DNA of 6,013 bases. Source: Armatimonadota bacterium (GTDB lineage: Bacteria > Armatimonadota > UBA10988 > DTZQ01). Below, one piece after another: positions 1-5,525 of this stretch. Numbering within the stretch: the stretch's first letter is position 1; each line of letters opens with the position of its first letter. The notes beneath the pieces are model-generated. The model made no database searches. It was not told where the DNA came from and saw only the letters and a program-made list of their open reading frames with translations. Location: positions 1 to 6,013 of the forward strand of contig DTZQ01000696.1 of assembly GCA_012961305.1 (NCBI GenBank). Direction: 5' to 3'. A program made the translations under genes and the position numbers.

Positions 1-133
1 ACCTTTACTAAACAACGGAAGTTGGTTCCCTCGGTTTCCCACCCACTTGATAACCGTAGCCCAAGATTTCCATCTTGGGTAGGTCTAACGGCGAATTTAA
101 CTTCGAGTCCGAAACGCTTCCCCTTGCGCCCGG
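1..133. other. Non-coding left edge downstream of the lyase gene
   Basis: No convincing gene is seen here. The stop codon of the large minus-strand gene lies at 134-136, so this stretch is its 3' flank. The only clear structure is the hairpin at 60-79. A short plus-strand open frame running from here into the lyase gene has low-complexity, shadow-like composition and no ribosome binding site. A gene beginning or ending outside the window cannot be excluded. Confidence 0.6.
60..79. repeat. Perfect 8-bp-arm hairpin, possible terminator or dispersed palindrome
   Basis: Arms CCCAAGAT and ATCTTGGG enclose a four-base loop TTCC, so the stem is perfect. It starts about 55 bases past the lyase stop codon, where a transcription terminator would be expected. 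However, no T-run follows the stem on either strand, so it is not a standard intrinsic terminator. It may instead protect the 3' end of the mRNA, or be one copy of a short intergenic palindrome family. Only one copy is visible in the window. Confidence 0.5.
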
Positions 134-3019
134 TCAATCGGGAGGCCGCTCCGCTGCCTGCACGATGGTCGTCGCGGGAGGTACGGTCAGCCGCCGAGGT
201 TTCGCTTCGGGCTGAGCCGGCGGGGTCGCGGACAGGACTACTTCCTCAGAGGTGAAATTGGCGGCGACAAAATAGGCCCGCTCCGAGCCCACTACGTAGG
301 CCAGTTTGACGAACTGCTCGTCGCCCGTGGGCAGGCGACGGCAGAGGGCTGCCAGTTCGCCTGTGGCCCCCGCATCTCCCGCCAGAAACACAAAAGCGAG
401 GTCTCGAATGACCTCCCCCGCCCGGTAGGAGCGCGGCGTGTCCTGATAGGGACAGTCTATCCGCTCTGTCAACAGGCTGCGCCAGGGCGCATTGCGCTGG
501 GGGAAGTCACGCAGGGTGAAGGTGGGATTGGCCGCGGGACGGGCCTGTCCCTTTAGAGGGGGCAGGTAAACCAGGCCCAAGAGGTTGTCCACGTTGAGCC
601 AGTTGGTATCCAAGTCGTGCCGTCGCTCCTCGCCTCCCTCTTCGACCCCGGTCAGTTCCACTCGCCCCCGCCCGCTGTACACCAGACGGCGGTTGTCGTT
701 GAAGAGGTCGTTGGCCAGGTAGAGCATCAACCCCTCCTCGCGGGTAACTGTGAGGTCCGCCTGGGCCAGGGCCAAATCGAACAGTACCGCCAGTCCCTCC
801 TCGGGCAGGGCAGTGAAACTGAGGTAGTGGTCAATGGCCGGCTCCCCGTTGCGGCTGCCCTCAGCGATGTGGCCGGTAGTGGTGAAGCCCTCAGCCCAGG
901 TCTGTTCGCGATGGGTGAACTTCCGTCGTCGCATATCGTAACCCGCGACCGCGAATCGGCCCACGAACTGGTCTTCGCCCCACTCAACGAGGTCTTCGCC
1001 CTTCGCCGGTACGAACAGCCCGAAAGCATGGCCTGACCGAAGCATGCGCCAACTGAAGCTGATGAACGCCCGTGGGCTGCGGCTGACCACGAACTCGTTG
1101 GGTTCACTGGCCCAGGTTCCCCGCACCCGCTGCTGATATTCCTCTACCGGCGTGGGCTTCAGAGGCACCGGCTTGTCCTGGTGCAGCAGGTAGCACAGGG
1201 CCAACATGGCATAGCAGTCCGTTTCGTACTCCGCCGGGCGGTCGCCCATGATGTTGCGGGTGAAACGCCCGCCGAAAAAGGTGCCGTCGCGGTGAATCAA
1301 CTGCTCCCGCTCGAAGGTGCGAAACCGCAGCCGCTCGAACAGCCGGGCATCGGCCTCGCCAAACTCGTTCTGCAGGTGCACCAACGCTGGCAGGATGAAG
1401 TACAGCCCGTAGAGGTAGCGCGGCCAGTCCTTGCCGCCCAAATAGGCGAAACGGCTGGTGTAGAGGAAGGTGCGCCGGATGACCTCGAACACGTCGCGGT
1501 AGTGATGGTAGAGAGCCAGAGGAACCGGGCGGTTTAGGCTGTGCAGGGCCCAGTACGACCAGGTGAGCGAGTGCAGCGGACAGGCCAGGTAACAGAAATG
1601 GTAGGCCCCGTGATTTTCGATGGTGAAATCGGGATGGACGTTGACCGTGGTGACCCAGTCCTGAATGGCCCTTCCATCTATTTCGGTGTCGTCGGCGGCA
1701 TCCTGAGGCACGGAGAGGGTGTTAAAGGCAAACTGGCGCAGTTTCTCCTCCCACCGCGGCGCGTGGGGATGGTCGGGATAAAGGGCCACCGCCCAGGCCA
1801 GGATTTCGCAGTCCCAGGCGTTCTCCTCCGATTTGGTATCCCGGGCCACGCCGCCTGGGGGAGTGCGCTCTAAATGCCGGTCGGCCTCGTAGATGACCAC
1901 CCGCCGCACCAGTTCCCTGTCAGCCGCGCTCAACTCCTTCCTCAGCAGTTGCGCCCCGGTAACCATTCGGGAGGCCCACCAGGCCGACTGCCAGTGGTTG
2001 CCCCATCGCCGTCGGCCGGGACGGTACAAATCGCCAGTCACATGGGTGCGGCACATGTACCGTAGGCACTGAAGGGCGTGCTGACGTACCGTCTCCCGCG
2101 AAACGCCTGAGGGCGCGGGGTCGTAGTTCGGGTCGGTGGCCAACAGGGCATAAACGAAGATGAAGTTGCCCATGGCCCGCATTCCCATTTCCGTGTGGGA
2201 GACGTCTCCGAACCAGCCTAAGCCCCGATAGAGAGCCCGCTCCTCCGCGGGTGTGTCGGGGGGGAAAAACTGCGGGTCATCTGCCTGGTGCCAGCCCCGT
2301 TCCGCATATAAGGGGAACCGTTCCAAGACCCGCAGGTAGTCGTCCAACCAGGGATAGTCGGGGGCCTCGAAATCGGCCGGCTTGACCACTTTGAGGAGTT
2401 CCACCTCCTCCTGCGGTCGCAGCAATTTTCGCCGCCACTCCTCCACCGGGTCTGGCACCCGCACTTTTTTGACCACCGGCTCAGCGGGCAGGTCTCGCTG
2501 GTCTTTGGGAGTCACCGTGAGGGCATTAAGCACCCAGTTCCGCTCCGGGGAGGTGAAGGTGAGGGTCAACTGTCCATCGCCCACTTCCACCCCGAAGGTG
2601 ACCTCGATGAACTCCCGCCGACCGGGGTTCAGGCTCCGGACGATGGGCTTCCCCTCGGCGGCTAAGGTGAGGAAATGGTCGCGGGCTTGGGTGTCGCCGG
2701 TGACCAGCCAGACCTCGTACCAGCCGTTGGGCAGGTCCAAGCAGAACTCCAGGGGGCCCGGATGCCGGGTGTAAATGAAATCCCGCCGCAAACCGTCCGG
2801 CTCCCCCCGGTCGCGGGCCTCAAAAACCACCTTCCCCATCCAGCCGAAGCCCCTTTCGGGAGTGTAGGGAGTTTGGGGTGGCAGGTGCTGAAAGCCGGGA
2901 GCGACTATCGGCTGAGCCACCGCTGGGCCGAAGTCGAAACGAAACGCCGAACGCTCCTCCGCTCCCCAGCCGGGCGCCAGCAGGCTCGCAATGAGACACA
3001 GGCAAAACCAGTTGCGCAT
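134..3019 (-). CDS. Secreted heparinase II/III-like protein (putative polysaccharide lyase) with N-terminal galactose-binding-like domain
   Basis: A 961-residue protein, probably an exported enzyme acting on an acidic or complex polysaccharide. Residues 1-20 form a signal peptide (MRNW, hydrophobic core, then GWGA before EE). Residues about 24-170 resemble the beta-sandwich module of rhamnogalacturonan acetylesterase-type and malectin-like proteins: FRFDFGP, GFGW, RRDF, then LPNGWYEVWLVTGD near 96-109. A charged linker (about 171-215) contains RRKLLRPQEEVELLK, encoded by the 46-bp repeat. Residues about 220-620 are rich in aromatic helices with NHW (341-343), EENAWD (398-403) and IENHGAYH (467-474), fitting an (alpha/alpha) toroid; the Asn/His/Tyr cluster at 469-474 is a plausible active-site element. 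Residues about 640-930 are strand-rich, with GFTTTGHIAEG at 711-721, as in heparinase II/III C-terminal domains. The ATG at 3019 is chosen because GAGGAG lies 8 bases upstream and the signal peptide follows. Substrate and family number cannot be assigned; a non-catalytic role is possible. Confidence 0.75.
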   Translation of the reverse strand: MRNWFCLCLIASLLAPGWGAEERSAFRFDFGPAVAQPIVAPGFQHLPPQTPYTPERGFGWMGKVVFEARDRGEPDGLRRDFIYTRHPGPLEFCLDLPNGWYEVWLVTGDTQARDHFLTLAAEGKPIVRSLNPGRREFIEVTFGVEVGDGQLTLTFTSPERNWVLNALTVTPKDQRDLPAEPVVKKVRVPDPVEEWRRKLLRPQEEVELLKVVKPADFEAPDYPWLDDYLRVLERFPLYAERGWHQADDPQFFPPDTPAEERALYRGLGWFGDVSHTEMGMRAMGNFIFVYALLATDPNYDPAPSGVSRETVRQHALQCLRYMCRTHVTGDLYRPGRRRWGNHWQSAWWASRMVTGAQLLRKELSAADRELVRRVVIYEADRHLERTPPGGVARDTKSEENAWDCEILAWAVALYPDHPHAPRWEEKLRQFAFNTLSVPQDAADDTEIDGRAIQDWVTTVNVHPDFTIENHGAYHFCYLACPLHSLTWSYWALHSLNRPVPLALYHHYRDVFEVIRRTFLYTSRFAYLGGKDWPRYLYGLYFILPALVHLQNEFGEADARLFERLRFRTFEREQLIHRDGTFFGGRFTRNIMGDRPAEYETDCYAMLALCYLLHQDKPVPLKPTPVEEYQQRVRGTWASEPNEFVVSRSPRAFISFSWRMLRSGHAFGLFVPAKGEDLVEWGEDQFVGRFAVAGYDMRRRKFTHREQTWAEGFTTTGHIAEGSRNGEPAIDHYLSFTALPEEGLAVLFDLALAQADLTVTREEGLMLYLANDLFNDNRRLVYSGRGRVELTGVEEGGEERRHDLDTNWLNVDNLLGLVYLPPLKGQARPAANPTFTLRDFPQRNAPWRSLLTERIDCPYQDTPRSYRAGEVIRDLAFVFLAGDAGATGELAALCRRLPTGDEQFVKLAYVVGSERAYFVAANFTSEEVVLSATPPAQPEAKPRRLTVPPATTIVQAAERPPD
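2391..2436 (-). repeat. 46-bp repeat, copy 1, inside the lyase gene
   Basis: This segment matches 5273-5318 at 45 of 46 positions, in the same orientation. The only difference is C at 2420 against T at 5302. Here it encodes residues 196-210 of the lyase (RRKLLRPQEEVELLK) in the linker between the N-terminal domain and the toroid. The mismatch would be synonymous (CTG to CTA, Leu) in this frame. GAGGAG and CTCCTC, six bases apart, form a small inverted repeat inside it. Flanking bases at the two sites are unrelated, so the match has sharp edges. Confidence 0.85.
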
Positions 3020-3027
3020 GAGTTCGG

Positions 3028-3033
3028 CTCCTC
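3028..3033 (-). promoter_or_regulatory. Ribosome binding site of the lyase gene
   Basis: Read on the minus strand this is GAGGAG, 8 bases before the ATG at 3019. It supports that start, which also puts the signal peptide at the very N-terminus. The remaining 62-bp gap to the ATPase gene (3020-3081) shows no convincing promoter or terminator, so read-through from upstream is plausible. Confidence 0.7.
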
Positions 3034-3081
3034 ACGTTGCAAGTTACGGATGATGAGACAATTACCTCACTACCCCACCAC

Positions 3082-4647
3082 TCATTCGTTTCCACCTCGT
3101 CCTTTCACGATGTCCTCCACGACCGTCCGCACCTCCGGGTTGAGGCGGTCGAGGACCTCCATGTCGCGTCCGCGCCGCCAGTACTCGACAGCATAGCGGA
3201 AAGGAGCAAGAAGTTCCACTTCGTCCGTGAATCCTTCCCGCTCCAGCAGGGTCAGCAGTTCTCCTACCTGCGCAGCCGTCTCCTCGCCCAGGATGGCTCG
3301 GAAGTAATTCACCAGAGCGGCCCACCATTTCCTCCGCTCCACCTCCCGGGCCTGTTCCAACGCCGTGTGGAACGCCTCCCGCGCCGTGCCCCAGTTCTGG
3401 GCGGCGAGGGCAGCCTGGGAGCGGGCCAGGGCAGCGCAGGCGAAGTTGGTACTGGAAGAGGGTTCGCCATGCCAGAGCCGCAGGAACTCCACCAGGAACT
3501 CTAACCGCTGCCGGCTGGTGCGGGAGAAGCGCATCTGGTGCCAGAGACGAAACAGCCGTTCGGAGACTACATAGAGGCGGGTGCGCCGCCTCTCCTGCCG
3601 CGCCGGGTGGACGAAGCCTTGTTCCTGAAGACGCTTCAGGTAGGTGTTCACCTGGTTCACTGGCAGGCGGGTGAGCTCTGCCAGTTCCGTGGGTGTGGCC
3701 GGATGGCCCAGGTGGGCGAAGGTATCCAGAACCTTGCGCAGCTGCGGGGCCAGTTTTTCCAGGCGGTCCTTGTAGTAGGGGGTCAACTCCTCCAGGAGCA
3801 TCAAGAAGGCCGTCCGTGCCTCCGGCAGTTCCCGGTGGATGACCAGTTGGTAGAGGGAGAGGACCAACCGGGGATTGCCGCCGGTGAGGCGATAGAGCGG
3901 GGACAGGCGGGTCTGCACCTCCGCGAAGCGGTGCAGCAGTTCCTCGTTCCCGTTCCACTCCGCCCGTTTGCGCAGCAGTTCCTCCACCTCCTCCAGTTTG
4001 AGTTCGTCTAAGTACAGCACCCGGAAGAACTGGTAGAAGGGTTTGTCGTAGCCGCGCACCTCCTTAAAATAAGTGGGCGCGGTGCCGATGAGCACAAGGA
4101 AGCCCTCGTTCATCAACACCGCCCGCAGTTGTTTCTGCTCCATCTCTGCGCGGATTTGGTCGCCCAGAATCAAGTCGAGGTTGTCCACCAAGAGAAGTAG
4201 TTTGCGCCCCGTGGCGGTGTGAAAGGCACGGAGGACCTCCAAACACCGCTCAGTGGCTGAGTCATCGTCCGGCTCGGCCTGGACCTGCTGCTGCGCTTCC
4301 AGCCAGACAGGTTCGGGCACGGCCTCCACCAGCATCTCCAGGATGCGGGCGAAGAAATCGCGCAGGGAGTTGATGCTGTACTCCTCCTCGGCCGCCTGGA
4401 GGGGCAAGTAGGCCGCCCGGAGTTTCGCGTCCCGCTCCACTCGGTAGCGCAGGAGCAGCAGGAGGTTCGTCTTGCCGCTGCCCCGCGGCCCGACGAGCAG
4501 AAAGTGCTGGTTCACCGGGTCTTGGGCCCGCTCCCGCAGGGCTCGCAGCATCTGCTGCAGCAGCGGCCCGTGGCCCACAAAGGTGGCCTCCAACTCCTCC
4601 GGCGAGGCCAACGCCGGGTTGTAACGATAGAGTTCCCAAGGCCTCAT
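3082..4647 (-). CDS. P-loop AAA/STAND-type ATPase with winged-helix segment
   Basis: A 521-residue cytoplasmic ATPase, apparently intact. Seen in the sequence: Walker A GPRGSGKT (53-60), Walker B LLLVDNLD (151-158), a sensor-1-like strand LVLIGTAPT (184-192), and LTGGNPR (254-260), which resembles the GNPR signature of archaeal-type and Orc1/Cdc6-related ATPases. Residues about 313-362 form a winged-helix-like segment (ATPTELAELTRLPVNQVNTYLKRL). The rest, about 380-515, is helical and TPR-like. The N-terminus (YRYNPA, then EELEATFVGH) matches a family I know as orphan 'AAA family ATPase' proteins often paired with a second ATPase. The ATG at 4647 follows AGGAGG by 6 bases. The gene starts 15 bases after the stop of the decayed ATPase, so the two were surely co-transcribed. 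The cellular role is unknown; DNA binding through the winged helix, regulation or defence are possibilities, none shown here. Confidence 0.8.
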   Translation of the reverse strand: MRPWELYRYNPALASPEELEATFVGHGPLLQQMLRALRERAQDPVNQHFLLVGPRGSGKTNLLLLLRYRVERDAKLRAAYLPLQAAEEEYSINSLRDFFARILEMLVEAVPEPVWLEAQQQVQAEPDDDSATERCLEVLRAFHTATGRKLLLLVDNLDLILGDQIRAEMEQKQLRAVLMNEGFLVLIGTAPTYFKEVRGYDKPFYQFFRVLYLDELKLEEVEELLRKRAEWNGNEELLHRFAEVQTRLSPLYRLTGGNPRLVLSLYQLVIHRELPEARTAFLMLLEELTPYYKDRLEKLAPQLRKVLDTFAHLGHPATPTELAELTRLPVNQVNTYLKRLQEQGFVHPARQERRRTRLYVVSERLFRLWHQMRFSRTSRQRLEFLVEFLRLWHGEPSSSTNFACAALARSQAALAAQNWGTAREAFHTALEQAREVERRKWWAALVNYFRAILGEETAAQVGELLTLLEREGFTDEVELLAPFRYAVEYWRRGRDMEVLDRLNPEVRTVVEDIVKGRGGNE

Positions 4648-4653
4648 AGCGAA

Positions 4654-4661
4654 CCTCCTCC
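4654..4661 (-). promoter_or_regulatory. Strong ribosome binding site of the 521-residue ATPase
   Basis: On the minus strand this reads GGAGGAGG, 6 bases before the ATG at 4647, and it lies in the 15-base gap after the stop codon of the upstream decayed gene. The strong site suggests this ATPase is translated independently of the broken gene ahead of it. Confidence 0.75.
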
Positions 4662-4662
4662 C

Positions 4663-5179
4663 TCACAGTGCGTGGTAGCGCTGCCACCCATCCCGCAGGA
4701 TTTTACAGGCGAAGGTGTAAGAGTCATCATCCGGGCAGTAGCAGATGTAGAAGTCGTTCTCCAAATCGGCCAGCAGACGGGTGAAATGGTCGCCGTTGGC
4801 CTCTGAGCCCAGGGCGTTGCAATAGAGGTTCCACAGTTCCGACCGCGGCACTCTGTTGGCCAGGGCAAGTTCCCGCAGGAAAGTCCGAGCCAGGTCTGGT
4901 GCATAAAATGGCGCAAACGCTGGTCGCGCAGCAGGGCTTCCAACAGGGCGAGGAAGAAATGGACCGGCTCGCGCAGGCCCTGGGCGTCTACGTGGAGCGG
5001 CGTCCATCCCCGCGGGGAGCATCTATCAGGCGGTACATTACGCTGGTCTTGCCGAACCGGCGGGGCGCAGCCAAGAGAACGTGGTTGCGGTCCAAACGGT
5101 CCCAGAGCCGGTTCACGAACTCCTCCCGGTCGTAGAAATCCTCGCTGCGCACCGGTGGCCCCACGGTGTTGCGTATCAT
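4663..5179 (-). pseudogene. Decayed 'archaeal ATPase'-type P-loop gene with core deletion and two frame breaks
   Basis: The start is typical of a family of bacterial P-loop ATPases: MIRNTVGPPVRSEDFYDREE, then Walker A-like APRRFGKTS. The ATG at 5179 is preferred over the one at 5197 because AAGGGA lies 6 bases before it and family members begin near MIRNTVG. The frame is lost at 5010-5011 within a run of C (plus strand), where one base appears missing. Reading then continues in a second frame as GWTPLHVDAQ through LLEALLRDQRLRHF. Near 4875-4910 the sensible frame changes again to LRELALANRVPRSELW and ends as LLADLENDFYICY...ACKILRDGWQRYHAL, the usual C-terminal tail. Walker B and the rest of the ATPase core are absent: about 170 codons remain, where I recall family members of roughly 370-400. 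The second break therefore coincides with an internal deletion of several hundred bases. No functional ATPase can be made. It sits directly behind the 5237-5265 promoter and 15 bases before the intact ATPase. Confidence 0.8.
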
Positions 5180-5185
5180 GGCGTT

Positions 5186-5191
5186 TCCCTT
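5186..5191 (-). promoter_or_regulatory. Ribosome binding site deciding the start of the decayed ATPase gene
   Basis: On the minus strand this reads AAGGGA, 6 bases before the ATG at 5179. The longer alternative starting at 5197 has no comparable site upstream, because the bases before it are AT-rich operator sequence. Confidence 0.5.
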
Positions 5192-5205
5192 CCCCATCTT
5201 ATTTG

Positions 5206-5248
5206 TTGTGCAACAAAAATGTTGTGCTACAATTATATTGTACTACAA
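5206..5248. promoter_or_regulatory. Array of three 11-bp operator-like boxes, consensus TTGTnnnACAA, at 16-bp period
   Basis: On the plus strand the boxes are TTGTGCAACAA (5206-5216), TTGTGCTACAA (5222-5232) and TTGTACTACAA (5238-5248). Start-to-start distance is exactly 16 bp both times. Each has inverted TTGT/ACAA half-sites around a three-base centre; the third is a perfect palindrome around its central C. The box nearest the promoter covers most of the -10 (5237-5242); the middle one covers the expected start of transcription; the last lies in the leader. This placement fits repression by a dimeric DNA-binding protein. The first box also overlaps a perfect palindrome TTTGTTGTGCAACAAA (5202-5217). 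The regulator is unknown. Confidence 0.65.
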
Positions 5249-5265
5249 AATTGTAATTTTGTCAA
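5237..5265 (-). promoter_or_regulatory. Consensus sigma-70-type promoter facing the ATPase genes
   Basis: On the minus strand, TTGACA (5265-5260) and TACAAT (5242-5237) are separated by exactly 17 bases. The -35 is a perfect consensus match and the -10 matches at five of six positions. Transcription should begin near 5230, about 50 bases before the ATG at 5179. The region is AT-rich while its surroundings are GC-rich. The -10 sits inside one of the TTGTnnnACAA boxes, and the spacer is filled by an 18-bp palindrome, so the promoter is probably tightly regulated. It should drive the decayed ATPase and the intact ATPase, and perhaps the lyase. Confidence 0.75.
5245..5262. promoter_or_regulatory. 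18-bp perfect palindrome in the promoter spacer
   Basis: ACAAAATT and AATTTTGT flank a two-base centre GT. The palindrome fills the spacer and reaches into the -35 element. Its left ACAA is shared with the box at 5238-5248. It could be a fourth, differently shaped operator or a site for a second regulator. In an AT-rich stretch part of the symmetry may be chance. Confidence 0.45.
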
Positions 5266-5272
5266 GGGGAAA

Positions 5273-5318
5273 TTGAGGAGTTCCACCTCCTCCTGCGGTC
5301 GTAGCAATTTTCGCCGCC
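5273..5318 (-). repeat. 46-bp repeat, copy 2, at the glycosyltransferase-fragment junction
   Basis: This is the second copy of the segment at 2391-2436, with one mismatch at 5302. Here it is not part of an intact gene. Its upper edge coincides with the point where the glycosyltransferase fragment stops making sense (5318), and its lower edge is 7 bases upstream of the -35 element. In the lyase frame it would still read RRKLLRPQEEVELL without a stop. It may be a mobile palindromic element, a scrap of a lyase-like gene, or filler copied in at a repair junction. Confidence 0.8.
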
Positions 5319-5524
5319 TCCGACCCAATGAGCAGCAAGGTTCCCTGGGACAGAGCGGCCTGACACCAGGCCCGAACCAACGCCAACAGACCTTTGGCCG
5401 CGCTCAAACGCCCTACGAAGCCAAATACTGGCCGCTGCAATTCCAGTTGACGCATCAACTTCTCCTCAGCCAGGCGGGGTTCGAACCGGGGCAGCACTCC
5501 GGGGGGAATATAGTATTGAAACCA
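5318..5524 (-). pseudogene. Internal fragment of a GT4-type glycosyltransferase
   Basis: The minus strand reads WFQYYIPPGVLPRFEPRLAE, then PVFGFVGRLSAAKGLLALVRAW, then GTLLLIGSE. This is the familiar run of a GT1/GT4-type glycosyltransferase where the second Rossmann domain begins: an IPPGV loop, an FVGRL strand, KG, a helix with LVRAW, and an LLLIG strand. About 69 codons remain. The first domain is missing: at about 5524-5527 the sequence passes directly into the end of the IS630-type HTH ORF. The remainder of the second domain, including the E(x7)E-type region, is missing too: after GSE the 46-bp repeat begins. The intact enzyme would transfer a sugar from a nucleotide-sugar donor; this remnant cannot. 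An open frame exists from GTG 5497 to 5243, but it runs out through repeat and promoter sequence and is not a real protein. Confidence 0.75.
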
Positions 5525-5525
5525 A

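Noticed and set aside
617..1036. Plus-strand open frames opposite the lyase gene
   Set aside because: These are typical antisense shadows of a GC-rich gene, without ribosome binding sites or recognisable motifs.
3062..3958. A 298-codon minus-strand open frame overlapping the ATPase
   Set aside because: It is rich in Pro, Gly, Ala and Arg with no recognisable domain, and the other frame encodes a clear ATPase C-terminal half.
5206..5248. The 16-bp-period repeats as a CRISPR array or replication iterons
   Set aside because: Repeats and gaps are far too short for CRISPR. Iterons would need a Rep gene and more copies. The overlap with a consensus promoter makes operators the better reading.
5243..5497. 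The glycosyltransferase open frame taken as an intact small protein of 84 residues
   Set aside because: Only the first part is glycosyltransferase; the rest reads through the repeat in a different frame and then through promoter DNA. It is a fragment, not a gene.
5460..5500. A tRNA T-arm-like motif GGTTCGAACC
   Set aside because: The five-base stems around TTCGAAC do not pair on either strand, no acceptor or anticodon arm is found, and the bases are explained as codons of the glycosyltransferase fragment (PRFEPR).
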